Shown piece after piece: positions 5,667 to 12,123 of a stretch of 13,111 bases of DNA. Below the pieces are notes generated by a model, which saw only the letters and a list, made by a program, of their open reading frames with translations, had not been told where the DNA came from and searched no databases. The stretch comes from JAHLMP01 sp964608845. GTDB lineage: Archaea > Aenigmatarchaeota > Aenigmatarchaeia > GW2011-AR5 > JAHLMP01. The position numbers and the translations under genes were made by a program. Location of the stretch: assembly GCA_964608845.1 (NCBI GenBank), contig CAZSPP010000020.1:1-13111 (forward strand), given 5' to 3'. The stretch's first letter is position 1, and each line of letters begins with the position of its first letter.

Positions 5667-5840
5667 ATGCCAGCATGCAAGATATGTAAAAGAATAGTGC
5701 CTGGTTCGATTTGTCCAAACTGTAAAGAGAAGGCAGTAACAGATTTTAAAGGAATAATAATAGTTTATGATAATAATTGTGAGTTAGCAAAAAAATTGAA
5801 TATTCAAGAACCTGGGGAATATGCTTTAAAAGTGGGTTGA
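5667..5840 (+). CDS. spt4: transcription elongation factor Spt4 / RNA polymerase subunit E''
   Basis: 57-aa archaeal Spt4, the zinc-ribbon partner of Spt5 (NusG-like); together they ride on RNA polymerase and aid elongation. The zinc ligands are Cys4, Cys7, Cys16 and Cys19 (CKIC...CPNC). The middle DFKGIIIVYD and the end EPGEYALKV are typical of RpoE''. The frame can open at a TTG at 5658, but the ATG at 5667 is chosen because a GGTTGGT ribosome-binding site precedes it and MPACKIC fits family N-termini. The next gene, rps24e, starts 4 nt after the stop. The order spt4-rps24e-rps27ae is widely conserved in archaea. RpoE' (Rpb7), often just upstream, is not here. Confidence 0.93.
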   Translation: MPACKICKRIVPGSICPNCKEKAVTDFKGIIIVYDNNCELAKKLNIQEPGEYALKVG

Positions 5841-5844
5841 TTTA

Positions 5845-6132
5845 ATGAACATTGAAATTATAGAAGATAAATACAATCCAATATTAAAAAGAAGGGAAAT
5901 AAAGGCAGTAATATCTCATGAAGGAAAGCCAACACCGAGTAAAGAGGAAATTAAAAACTTTGCTTCACAATTTTTTAATGCAGATTTGGAAAAAATTGAA
6001 ATTTGCAAAATATTTTCAAAAAGAGGGATAGGAAAATCTGATATAAAAATAAGAATTTGGGATATTGAAGTTCCTAAAAAAGAAGATAAAAAACCTAAAG
6101 ATAAAGGAAAATCTAAAAAAGAAGGTGAATAG
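5845..6132 (+). CDS. rps24e: 30S ribosomal protein eS24
   Basis: Small-subunit protein shared by archaea and eukaryotes, 95 aa. The fold is recognisable from MNIEIIEDKYNPILKRREIKAVISHEGKPTPSK (strand, K/R-rich turn, strand, then T-P-S before the helix) and from the later RGIGKSDIKIRIWDIE. The C-terminal 20 residues (KKEDKKPKDKGKSKKEGE) are a disordered, lysine-rich tail, as in many family members. The ATG follows GGTTGAT, which overlaps the end of spt4, so the two are translationally close. It ends two bases before the GTG start of rps27ae. Confidence 0.95.
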   Translation: MNIEIIEDKYNPILKRREIKAVISHEGKPTPSKEEIKNFASQFFNADLEKIEICKIFSKRGIGKSDIKIRIWDIEVPKKEDKKPKDKGKSKKEGE

Positions 6133-6134
6133 TA

Positions 6135-6362
6135 GTGGCAGAAGAAAAGGAGAAAAAATCTCAGAAGGAAAGACCTAAATCAAAAAGTAAGCATAAAAAA
6201 TCTCAAGTATGGAAGCTCTATGAAATTAAAGATGGAAAGGTTATAAGAAAAAATGATTTTTGTCCAAGATGTGGAGCAGGTACTTTCCTAGCAAAATATA
6301 AAAATAGAGTATATTGCGGAAAATGCTATTGGGGAAAGGTCAACATAACAGAGAAAGATTAA
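6135..6362 (+). CDS. rps27ae: 30S ribosomal protein eS31 (S27ae)
   Basis: Zinc-ribbon ribosomal protein whose eukaryotic counterpart is made as a ubiquitin fusion. At 75 aa it is somewhat longer than the roughly 50-60 aa usual for archaea, owing to a lysine/serine-rich N-terminal extension of about 23 residues before VWKLYEIKDGKV. The zinc ligands are Cys43, Cys46, Cys61 and Cys64 in FCPRCGAGTFLA...VYCGKC. The start is a GTG six bases after GGTGA, which lies within the last codons of rps24e. No later ATG fits. It is co-transcribed with spt4 and rps24e. Confidence 0.95.
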   Translation: MAEEKEKKSQKERPKSKSKHKKSQVWKLYEIKDGKVIRKNDFCPRCGAGTFLAKYKNRVYCGKCYWGKVNITEKD

Positions 6363-6403
6363 TTATTAATAATTTCTATCAAATTAATTTATAGGTGGCA
6401 AAT

Positions 6404-6688
6404 ATGCTATCAAAAATACCAATTGAATTGGAAAAAGTAGATAAAAAGGACATAGATAAAGAAATATTAAGAGTAGGAATTATAGCTGAATTGGATGCAA
6501 TAAATCTTTATGAACAGCTTGCTTCTTTAGCAAATGATGAAAACATAAAGAAAATTCTTTTAGATATAGCAAGAGAAGAAAAAACACATGTTGGAGAATT
6601 CCAAAAACTTCTTCTAAACAGAGATAAAGAGCAGAAAGAAGAGCTTGAAAAAGGGGCAAAGGAAGTAGAGGAACACGTAGGAGAATAG
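6404..6688 (+). CDS. encapsulin-type ferritin-like protein (EncFtn/FLP-like)
   Basis: Small di-iron four-helix half-bundle protein, 94 aa. Helix 1 is EILRVGIIAELDAINLYEQLASLA and helix 2 is ENIKKILLDIAREEKTHVGEFQKLL. Expected iron ligands are Glu29, Glu59 and His62 (E-x29-E-x2-H), which fits proteins that dimerise or form rings to build a ferroxidase site. From memory it closely resembles the ferritin-like domain fused to the N-terminus of Pyrococcus encapsulin, including AELDAINLYEQ and AREEK-HVGEF. Here the protein ends right after that domain, no shell gene is in the window, and no obvious C-terminal cargo peptide is seen. The frame opens at GTG 6395, but the ATG at 6404 is preferred because AGGTGG precedes it. 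Likely role: iron oxidation or storage, or oxidative-stress defence. Confidence 0.8.
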   Translation: MLSKIPIELEKVDKKDIDKEILRVGIIAELDAINLYEQLASLANDENIKKILLDIAREEKTHVGEFQKLLLNRDKEQKEELEKGAKEVEEHVGE

Positions 6689-6690
6689 GA

Positions 6691-7059
6691 TTATTTCTTA
6701 AAAAGAAGCCATGTATTTTTGTTTTTATCTTTTGAATCAAATTTTAATAAAACATATCTTCCTTTCATTTTATTTCCAAATGTTTCGAACTCTATTTTAT
6801 TTTCTTCTCTTGAAATTAATTTATATTCACCTTTATCCCAAATTTCAACCTTACCTGCACCATAAAATCCTTCTGGAATTATGCCTTCAAAATTTGCATA
6901 TTCTAAATCATGATCATCAACCTGAATAGCAAGCCTTTTAACTCCTTTTTTTAATGGTATTTCCTTTGGTACAGCCCATGATTTTAAAACATTATCCATT
7001 TCTAATCTAAGATCAAAATGCTCTTTTCTTGAGAAATGATGATGTACAACAAATAGCAT
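6691..7059 (-). CDS. stand-alone DNA 3'-phosphoesterase (LigD PE domain)
   Basis: The 122-aa protein corresponds to the phosphoesterase domain of the bacterial end-joining ligase LigD, which trims 3'-phosphates and 3'-ribonucleotides from DNA ends. Seen: VVHHHFSRKEHFDLRLEM (5-21), with likely metal/catalytic residues His8, His14, Asp16 and Arg18; VLKSWAVPK; VDDHDLEY with His50; and FEGIIPEGFYGAGKVEIWDKG, a hallmark block. It ends WLLFKK, as LigD PE domains do. No ligase or polymerase domain is attached, which is known for archaeal relatives. Its 3' end meets the ferritin-like gene tail-to-tail with a 2-nt gap. It shares a 30-bp divergent promoter region with kae1 and probably has a leaderless mRNA. 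Confidence 0.9.
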   Translation of the reverse strand: MLFVVHHHFSRKEHFDLRLEMDNVLKSWAVPKEIPLKKGVKRLAIQVDDHDLEYANFEGIIPEGFYGAGKVEIWDKGEYKLISREENKIEFETFGNKMKGRYVLLKFDSKDKNKNTWLLFKK

Positions 7060-7089
7060 ATTTTATAATTTTTTTGTTAATTTTAAATC
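7060..7089. promoter_or_regulatory. 30-bp divergent promoter region, phosphoesterase / kae1
   Basis: The whole gap between two divergent start codons is 30 bp. TTTTATAATT lies at its left end, 20-30 bp before kae1, and minus-strand TTTAAAATTA lies 17-28 bp before the phosphoesterase start. Both mRNAs must be leaderless or nearly so, or the core promoters must extend into the opposite gene. Confidence 0.5.
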
Positions 7090-8067
7090 ATGCTTTGCTT
7101 AGGAATAGAGTCAACAGCACATACATTTGGTATTGGTATAATTGATGAAGAATATAACATATTAGCAAATGAAAGATATACTTATATTCCAAAACCTGGA
7201 TTTGGAATTATACCAAAAGAAGCTGCTAAGGAATTAGAAAATAATGCAGAAAATGTTTTTAATAAGGCCTTAGAAAAGGCAAAAATAAAAATGAGTGAAA
7301 TAGATGCAATAGCTTATAGCAAAGGTCCTGGAATGCCTTTATCTTTAAAAGTTGGTGCAAACTTTGCAAAAATGCTTTATGAAAATATTAAGAAAAATGT
7401 TTATGAGGTTAATCATTGTGTTGCTCATGTTGAGATTGGCATGCTTACAACAAAATTAAAAGATCCTGTTATACTTTATGTTTCTGGAGGTAATACTCAA
7501 GTAATTGCTTTTGTTGAAAAAAGATATAGATGCTTTGGCGAAACATTAGATATTGCAATAGGCAATGCTTTAGATATGTTTGCAAGAAAAGCAAATTTAG
7601 CTCATCCAGGAGGACCTAAAATAGAAGAGCTTGCAAAGAATGGAAAATATGTTGAATTGCCTTATGTTGTTAAGGGGATGGATTTTAGTTTTACTGGAAT
7701 TGTTACAGCTGCTATAAAAAAATTACAGCAAGGTATAAAGCTTGAAGATTTGTGTTTTTCAATACAAGAAACTTGTTTTGCAATGCTAACAGAAGTTACT
7801 GAAAGAGCTTTGGCGCATATAGGAAAAAATGAGGTTTTATTAACCGGAGGAGTAGCAGCAAACAAAAGGCTTCAAGAAATGTTAAAAATAATGTGTGAAG
7901 AAAGAAATGCAAAGTTTGCTGTTGTTGAAAAGGAATATGCTGGTGATAATGGAGCTATGATAGCATTGGTTGGTATGTTGATGCATAAAAGTAAATGTGA
8001 GCCAACAAAAACTTTTGATATTGAACCAAAATGGAGAATTGAGCAAGTAGAAATAAAGTGGAAATAA
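7090..8067 (+). CDS. kae1: tRNA N6-adenosine threonylcarbamoyltransferase Kae1 (KEOPS)
   Basis: Catalytic subunit of KEOPS, which transfers the threonylcarbamoyl group to A37 of ANN-reading tRNAs (t6A). The ASKHA-fold protein is 325 aa, so it is not fused to the Bud32 kinase as in many Euryarchaeota. Seen: GIESTAHTFGIGI N-terminal phosphate loop, iron-binding His109 and His113 (NHCVAH), YVSGGNTQV (130-138), GETLDIAIGNALD, LTGGVAANKRL and GDNGAMIAL, with the last metal-binding Asp. A divergence stands out: the usual IHPREAAEHH block reads IIPKEAAKELENN, losing the two histidines, and GLGPALR is replaced by GMPLSLK. The rest is well conserved, so function is probably kept. It begins 30 bp from the divergent phosphoesterase gene. 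Confidence 0.95.
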   Translation: MLCLGIESTAHTFGIGIIDEEYNILANERYTYIPKPGFGIIPKEAAKELENNAENVFNKALEKAKIKMSEIDAIAYSKGPGMPLSLKVGANFAKMLYENIKKNVYEVNHCVAHVEIGMLTTKLKDPVILYVSGGNTQVIAFVEKRYRCFGETLDIAIGNALDMFARKANLAHPGGPKIEELAKNGKYVELPYVVKGMDFSFTGIVTAAIKKLQQGIKLEDLCFSIQETCFAMLTEVTERALAHIGKNEVLLTGGVAANKRLQEMLKIMCEERNAKFAVVEKEYAGDNGAMIALVGMLMHKSKCEPTKTFDIEPKWRIEQVEIKWK

Positions 8068-8090
8068 AAATCATTCTTTTATAAAAATAA

Positions 8091-8096
8091 TTTTTT
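8091..8096 (+). terminator. T-run downstream of kae1
   Basis: TTTTTT 24 bp after the kae1 stop, in the 38-bp gap between two converging genes. Archaeal RNA polymerase ends transcripts at T-runs; no hairpin is seen. Confidence 0.3.
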
Positions 8097-8105
8097 CAGC
8101 AATAA

Positions 8106-8432
8106 TCAAAAAGATTTTATCTTTCTATACCAATATCTAAGAATATCTTCTGCCTTTTTTATCTCTTCTTTTCCTTTTTGTGTTATTTTATAATATATTC
8201 TTTCTGGTCCGCTTATTGCCTCTCTCTTAACAATTTTAACATATCCTTCATTTTCAAGTCTCTTTAAAACAATATAAGATGTCACTCTTCCTGGCCTAAA
8301 TCCAAAATTCTTTTCAATCTTTTCTCTAATAACATATGGATGGTAATTTCCTTTTAACAAAATTTTTAATATATAAATCCAGAGGTTATCTTTTGTTATT
8401 GAGTCGAATAGCTTTTCTGAAGGCTTTCTCAT
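8106..8432 (-). CDS. PadR-family winged-helix transcription regulator
   Basis: 108-aa cytosolic DNA-binding protein. The PadR winged helix is visible: LWIYILKILLKGNYHPYVIREKIEKNFG (first helices, with HPY-I replacing GYEI), then RPGRVTSYIVLKRLENEGYVK (recognition helix and wing start), GPERIYYKITQKGKEEIKKAE (wing strands and the Y-Y-IT-KG signature). A short C-terminal helix (ILRYWYRKIKSF) would form the dimer. It is transcribed away from the inositol phosphate synthase gene. The 84-bp region between the two starts holds a perfect 46-bp palindrome, which is the obvious candidate operator for control of both. Ligand unknown. Confidence 0.88.
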   Translation of the reverse strand: MRKPSEKLFDSITKDNLWIYILKILLKGNYHPYVIREKIEKNFGFRPGRVTSYIVLKRLENEGYVKIVKREAISGPERIYYKITQKGKEEIKKAEDILRYWYRKIKSF

Positions 8433-8465
8433 ATTTTTTATTTTTCTATTAATAATTAAAGCTTG

Positions 8466-8511
8466 CTATTTTATGACATAAAATATTTAAATATTTTATG
8501 TCATAAAATAG
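8466..8511. promoter_or_regulatory. 46-bp perfect palindrome over the inositol synthase promoter
   Basis: The 46 bp read identically on both strands. Inside are two 19-bp sites, TATTTTATGACATAAAATA and TATTTTATGTCATAAAATA. Each is itself a perfect 9-bp dyad around one base, and they are separated by TTTAAA. The site centres are 25 bp apart. The central TTTAAA lies 26-31 bp before the ino1 ATG, where an archaeal TATA box should be, so a protein bound to both sites would cover it. The palindrome starts 34 bp from the PadR start codon. Confidence 0.9.
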
Positions 8512-8516
8512 TTAAT

Positions 8517-9611
8517 ATGAAAGAGATAAGAATAGCAATAGCCGGAGTTGGAAATTGTGCTTCTTCGCTTATTCAAGGATTATTCTATTACAAAAACTTT
8601 GAAGGAGATAATATTCCAGGATTAATGCATCCTGTTTTAGGTGGATATAAAATTTCTGATATTAAAGTAGTTGCAGCATTTGATATTGATAAAAGAAAGG
8701 TTGGAAAAGATTTGAGTGAAGCTATTTTTGCTCCACCAAATTGCACAAAAGTTTTTTGCAAAGACATACCGAAGATTGGAGTTAAAGTAAAAAAAGGTTG
8801 TGTTTTAGATGGAGTTGCAGAACATATGAAGAGTTATCCTGAAGATAAAAGCTTTGTTGTTTCTGATGAAAAAGAAGTTGATATTGTTGATGAATTAAAA
8901 AACTCGAAAGCAGAAATATTAATAAACTATCTTCCTGTCGGCTCTCAGAAGGCTACTGAATATTATGCTGAATGTGCTTTAAAGGCTGGTTGCGCATTCA
9001 TAAATTGTATCCCGGTTTTTATTGCCTCTGATGAAAAATGGAGAAAAAGATTTGAAGAAGAGAATCTTCCAATTATTGGAGATGATGTAAAATCTCAAAT
9101 AGGTGCTTCAATACTTCATAGAACTATCGCAAGGCTGATTGAATTAAGAGGTTGTGTAATAGATAGAAGCTATCAATTAAATTTTGGTGGCAACACAGAT
9201 TTTTTAAACATGCTTGAAAGAAATAGATTAAGCTCAAAGAAAATATCTAAAACAGAAGCTGTAAACTCTGTCTTAAAAAATAAATTGAATTATGAAAATT
9301 TGCATATAGGTCCATCCGACTGGGTTCCTTGGCTGAAGGATAATAAAATATCTTATATTAGAATAGAGGGAAGAAAGTTTGGTGATGTTCCTTTTGAAAT
9401 AGATATAAAGCTTTCTGTTGAAGATTCTCCTAATTCAGCTGGTTGCGTAATAGATGCTATAAGATTGGCAAAAATTGCTCTGGATAGAAAAATAGGTGGA
9501 GCTTTAATAGCTGCATCAGCATTTTTAATGAAGCATCCACCTATTCAAATTCCTGACGAAGAAGCTAAGATAATGGTAGAGAATTTTATAGAAGGAAAGA
9601 TAGAAAGATAA
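8517..9611 (+). CDS. ino1: myo-inositol-1-phosphate synthase
   Basis: NAD-dependent enzyme that cyclises glucose 6-phosphate to inositol 1-phosphate (numbered 1- or 3- by convention). At 364 aa it has the length of short archaeal/actinobacterial forms. Seen: Rossmann loop GVGNCASS (10-17), VAAFDIDKRKVGK (NAD ribose-binding segment), INYLPVGSQKATEYYA, FINCIPVFIAS, GDDVKSQIGASILHR (active-site lysine region) and YQLNFGGNTDFLNM, all family hallmarks. The frame continues upstream to a TTG at 8463, but that part would be encoded by the palindrome. The ATG at 8517 is chosen because MKEIRIAIAGVG fits family N-termini and sits about 26 bp after the TATA-like centre, giving a leaderless mRNA. The next gene uses its product for inositol phospholipid. 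Confidence 0.95.
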   Translation: MKEIRIAIAGVGNCASSLIQGLFYYKNFEGDNIPGLMHPVLGGYKISDIKVVAAFDIDKRKVGKDLSEAIFAPPNCTKVFCKDIPKIGVKVKKGCVLDGVAEHMKSYPEDKSFVVSDEKEVDIVDELKNSKAEILINYLPVGSQKATEYYAECALKAGCAFINCIPVFIASDEKWRKRFEEENLPIIGDDVKSQIGASILHRTIARLIELRGCVIDRSYQLNFGGNTDFLNMLERNRLSSKKISKTEAVNSVLKNKLNYENLHIGPSDWVPWLKDNKISYIRIEGRKFGDVPFEIDIKLSVEDSPNSAGCVIDAIRLAKIALDRKIGGALIAASAFLMKHPPIQIPDEEAKIMVENFIEGKIER

Positions 9612-9651
9612 ATATTTTTCAAATTTTTAATAATTAAACTAAGTGAAAAAT

Positions 9652-10266
9652 ATGTTGAAAGAATTTTTCGATACAGATAAGATTTCTCTTAAAATAGGAA
9701 GAATTCTTTCAAAGCTTCCAATTTCCCCAAATCAATGGACTTTAATATCATTGATACCAGCAATAATCGGATTTATTTTTGCAATTTATAAAAATGCCTT
9801 TTATTCATTTTTATCTTTTGCTATTGCAGGGATTTTAGATGGAATAGACGGCGGAGTAGCAAGATTTAAAGGAAAGGTAACAAATTTTGGTGCTTTTCTC
9901 GATGGCTCTATTGATAGAATTGTTGACTTTTTGCTAATATTCTCATTTTTGTTTTTTGAGTTACCATCAAAAATTTTTTCATTTAATTATTGGGTTGTTA
10001 TTGGTGCATACTTTTGCTTAATGCCAACTTTTGAAGTAGCTTATGCGGATCATAGAAAAGCGGTGAATGATCCTGAAGAAAAAAAGATTTGGAGAATTTT
10101 GCATAGAACAGAGATGTATCCTTTATTTTGTTTATCTTTATTGCTAATAGAATTTTCAAAGGATTTGGCATCTTGGTTATTTATAATAACAACGGTTTTA
10201 TCAATAATTACAACAATACAAACAATAATTTTAACTTACATAAAATCAAAAAGAGAAAATGCTTAA
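9652..10266 (+). CDS. CDP-alcohol phosphatidyltransferase, probably archaetidylinositol phosphate synthase
   Basis: Integral membrane enzyme of 204 aa. The CDP-alcohol motif is complete: D63-G-x-D66-G67-x2-A70-R71-x8-G80-x3-D84-x3-D88, in ILDGIDGGVARFKG and FGAFLDGSIDRIVD. About five to six hydrophobic segments follow the family pattern. It lies 40 nt after inositol phosphate synthase, and this pairing supports the reaction CDP-archaeol plus inositol 1-phosphate to archaetidylinositol phosphate, known from methanogens and parallel to the mycobacterial PIP synthase. Whether the lipid is archaeal ether lipid is assumed from the organism. The frame opens at GTG 9643; the ATG at 9652 is preferred because that GTG lies in a GTGA ribosome-binding motif. 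Other polar head groups cannot be excluded by motif alone. Confidence 0.88.
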   Translation: MLKEFFDTDKISLKIGRILSKLPISPNQWTLISLIPAIIGFIFAIYKNAFYSFLSFAIAGILDGIDGGVARFKGKVTNFGAFLDGSIDRIVDFLLIFSFLFFELPSKIFSFNYWVVIGAYFCLMPTFEVAYADHRKAVNDPEEKKIWRILHRTEMYPLFCLSLLLIEFSKDLASWLFIITTVLSIITTIQTIILTYIKSKRENA

Positions 10267-10297
10267 AAATTTATTTTTCTTTTTTCAAATCTTATTT

Positions 10298-10651
10298 ATG
10301 AAAGATGAAATTAAGCAGGTTATTGTTGTAAGAGGAGATATAAAAATGTCTGTAGGAAAGGTTGTTTCTCAATGTTGTCACGCTTCCTTAGGAGCTTTTG
10401 AAAATGCGAACAAAAATATTATAAAATTGTGGAAAAAGAGAGGAGAAAAAAAGGTTGTTTTACAAGCAAAAAACTTAAATGAAATAAAAGAATTGATAAA
10501 AAAAGCTGAAAAAATAAATGTAAATTATTTTGTTGTAAGAGATGCTGGAAAGACTGAAGTAAAAAAAGGTACTATAACTTGCGTGGCTTTTGGACCTGAT
10601 TATGAAAAGAAGATTAATAAGATAACTGGTTACTTACCAAAGCTAAAATAA
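10298..10651 (+). CDS. pth2: peptidyl-tRNA hydrolase, Pth2 type
   Basis: Archaeal/eukaryotic peptidyl-tRNA hydrolase, 117 aa, freeing tRNA from peptidyl-tRNA that drops off ribosomes. Seen: QVIVVRGDIKMSVGKVVSQCCHASLGAF (residues 7-34), matching the V-R-D-L-M-GK-AQ-AHA block, and YFVVRDAGKTEVKKGTITCVAFGP, matching DAG-T-x-GT-T-GP near the C-terminus. The frame opens 13 codons earlier inside the preceding gene's end, but those residues (LKNLFFFFQILF) come from the AT-rich promoter region. The ATG at 10298 gives the normal length and sits about 25-30 bp after a TTTATTTTT/AAATTTAT stretch, suggesting a leaderless mRNA. Confidence 0.95.
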   Translation: MKDEIKQVIVVRGDIKMSVGKVVSQCCHASLGAFENANKNIIKLWKKRGEKKVVLQAKNLNEIKELIKKAEKINVNYFVVRDAGKTEVKKGTITCVAFGPDYEKKINKITGYLPKLK

Positions 10652-10681
10652 TAATTTTCAGAAACAAAATAATTTTTAAAA

Positions 10682-10690
10682 TTTAAATAC
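10682..10690 (+). promoter_or_regulatory. TATA-like element before rps7
   Basis: TTTAAATAC lies 15-23 bp before the ATG of rps7 in a 53-bp gap, and the AT-rich stretch extends upstream to about 10671. There is no Shine-Dalgarno motif before the ATG, so a leaderless transcript is likely. Confidence 0.4.
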
Positions 10691-10704
10691 AAGTATTTTA
10701 TCAC

Positions 10705-11328
10705 ATGACAAATGAAATAAAAAATGAAAAATCTGAAAAAAAATTACTTTTGTTCGGGAAATGGGATAGTGATGTTGAGGTAAGAGATATTGGATTAAAG
10801 AAATATATATCATTAAAACCAACAATAATTCCAAAATCCTCTGGTGCTTATAGAGAAAGATTTGAAAAATCCAAAATGCATATTGTTGAAAGGCTTGCAC
10901 TACATTTAATGGTTAGTGGCCATTCAGGAAAAAGGCATAGATTAACATCAGGAAAATTTGGAGGAAAATTTTATAGAATGTTAAAGGTTGTAGAAAATGC
11001 TTTTGACATAATAGCAGAAAAAACAAATAAAAATCCTGTTGAAGTTTTGGTAAGAGCTGTAGAAAATGCTGCTGTTTGTGAGGAAATAGCTTCTTACCAA
11101 TTAGGAGGAATAATAGCAAGGGTTGCTGTTGTAACTTCACCTCAAAGAAGGGTTGACAAGGCATTAAGAATTATAGCACAATCTGTTTACAGAGCAGCTT
11201 TTAATAATAAGAAAAAGTTAGAAGAAGCATTAGCAGAAGAGCTTATAAATGCTGCAGAAAACTCTAGTAAATCAGCAGCAATTACATATAGAGAAAAAAT
11301 AGAACAAGAAGCGATGGGAGCAAGATAA
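10705..11328 (+). CDS. rps7: 30S ribosomal protein uS7
   Basis: Small-subunit assembly protein that nucleates the 16S rRNA head domain, 207 aa, the archaeal length. Seen: KSKMHIVERLALHLM, then KRHRLTSGKFGGKFYRMLKVVENAFDIIAEKTNKNPVEVLVRAVENAA (long helices and rRNA contacts), YQLGGIIARVAVVTSPQRRVDKALRIIAQSVYRAAFNNKK (beta-hairpin and final helix pair), and the C-terminal EEALAEELINAAENS and EKIEQEAMGAR, which are typical of archaeal/eukaryotic uS7. Although uS7 usually sits in the str set with uS12 and EF-2, here its neighbours are pth2 and a KaiC-type gene. Confidence 0.97.
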   Translation: MTNEIKNEKSEKKLLLFGKWDSDVEVRDIGLKKYISLKPTIIPKSSGAYRERFEKSKMHIVERLALHLMVSGHSGKRHRLTSGKFGGKFYRMLKVVENAFDIIAEKTNKNPVEVLVRAVENAAVCEEIASYQLGGIIARVAVVTSPQRRVDKALRIIAQSVYRAAFNNKKKLEEALAEELINAAENSSKSAAITYREKIEQEAMGAR

Positions 11329-11364
11329 TTTTTAAGATAAGATAATTCTTTTAAAAATAAAGAG

Positions 11365-11375
11365 GATATATTTAT
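11365..11375 (+). promoter_or_regulatory. TATA-like promoter of the KaiC-type pair
   Basis: GATATATTTAT lies 25-35 bp before the chosen KaiC start. A GAGGT ribosome-binding motif lies between it and the ATG at 11400. Confidence 0.45.
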
Positions 11376-11399
11376 TTGATTGCATTTGAGGTAATTGCA

Positions 11400-12092
11400 A
11401 TGAATTATGTTAGGTTAAATATTCCTGGGCTTGACAGATTAATACCTACTGGCGTTCCTGAAGGTGAATTAATTCTTTTGTCGGGAACTGCAGGAACTGG
11501 AAAAACAATATTTGGTTTAGAATATGTTTATCTTTCAAAAGAGCCTGCTATATTTGTTACCTTTGAAGATCAGATAGATGAATTGAAAGAGCAAGCATTA
11601 GCTTTTAACTGGGATTTCTCAAAAAGGGAAAAGGAAGACACAATAAGATTTGTAAAATATGAGCCATTTAGAATTGGTGATGTCTTTGAATTAATAGAAA
11701 ATAATATAAGGGATATAAGAGCAAAAAGGGTTGTAGTAGATTCTGTTTCTGCATTTTCTATGCATATAAGAGAGAGTACAGAAGTAAGAAGGTCTTTGCT
11801 TGAGCTTTATAACATTCTCAAAAAAAACAGATGCACATCAATATTAACATGTGAAAGCCTTCCAGGAACAAATGCAATTTCAAGGCATGGAGTAGAGGAA
11901 TTTGTTACTGATGGGGTAATAGTTTTAAGAAAGGTTTACCAAAGCGATATGTTTAGGTTAGCTCTGAATATTTGGAAGATGCGTGGCGCAAAGCATTCAA
12001 CAAAATTCCATTATTATGAGATTAACGAAAATGGTTTTGTTATTTATCCTGATAAAACAGTTGATATGGATAGAGCCAAGTTTTTAAGTTAG
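11400..12092 (+). CDS. single-domain KaiC-type RecA-like ATPase, copy 1
   Basis: The 230-aa protein is one KaiC/RecA-fold domain; cyanobacterial KaiC has two in one chain. Seen: IPGLDRLIPTGVPEGELILLSG (family entry strand, cut by loops), Walker A GTAGTGKT (29-36), Walker B RVVVDS, the ESTEVRRSLLELYNILKK helix and SILTCE strand, and the C-terminal KMRGAKHSTKFHYYEI, which is the KaiC -R-H- motif. The pair of acidic residues after the second strand is Glu56-Asp57 rather than the usual Glu-Glu. The frame opens at TTG 11376; the ATG at 11400 is chosen because GAGGT precedes it. It lies 31 nt upstream of copy 2 and is probably co-transcribed with it. Archaeal KaiC-like proteins are tied to signalling and motility control; a clock role is not implied. 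Confidence 0.9.
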   Translation: MNYVRLNIPGLDRLIPTGVPEGELILLSGTAGTGKTIFGLEYVYLSKEPAIFVTFEDQIDELKEQALAFNWDFSKREKEDTIRFVKYEPFRIGDVFELIENNIRDIRAKRVVVDSVSAFSMHIRESTEVRRSLLELYNILKKNRCTSILTCESLPGTNAISRHGVEEFVTDGVIVLRKVYQSDMFRLALNIWKMRGAKHSTKFHYYEINENGFVIYPDKTVDMDRAKFLS

Positions 12093-12123
12093 GGAAATAA
12101 AATTATTTTTATAAGGTGAAAAC

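Noticed and set aside
6480..6740. Minus-strand frame opposite the ferritin-like gene
   Set aside because: The ferritin-like protein on the plus strand has complete ligand motifs; the antisense product is leucine-rich with no family signs.
7662..7865. Minus-strand frame inside kae1
   Set aside because: Antisense of a conserved Kae1 region.
8466..8511. CRISPR-like repeat or transcription terminator
   Set aside because: Only two units, spaced by 6 bp and forming one dyad; position over the ino1 TATA box and lack of a following T-run favour an operator.
8463..8516. N-terminal extension of inositol phosphate synthase from a TTG
   Set aside because: Those codons are made of the palindromic operator; MKEIRIAIAGVG at 8517 fits the family start and the promoter distance.
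10259..10297. N-terminal extension of Pth2 (MLKNLFFFFQILF)
   Set aside because: It overlaps the previous gene and the AT-rich promoter region; the ATG at 10298 gives the normal Pth2 length.
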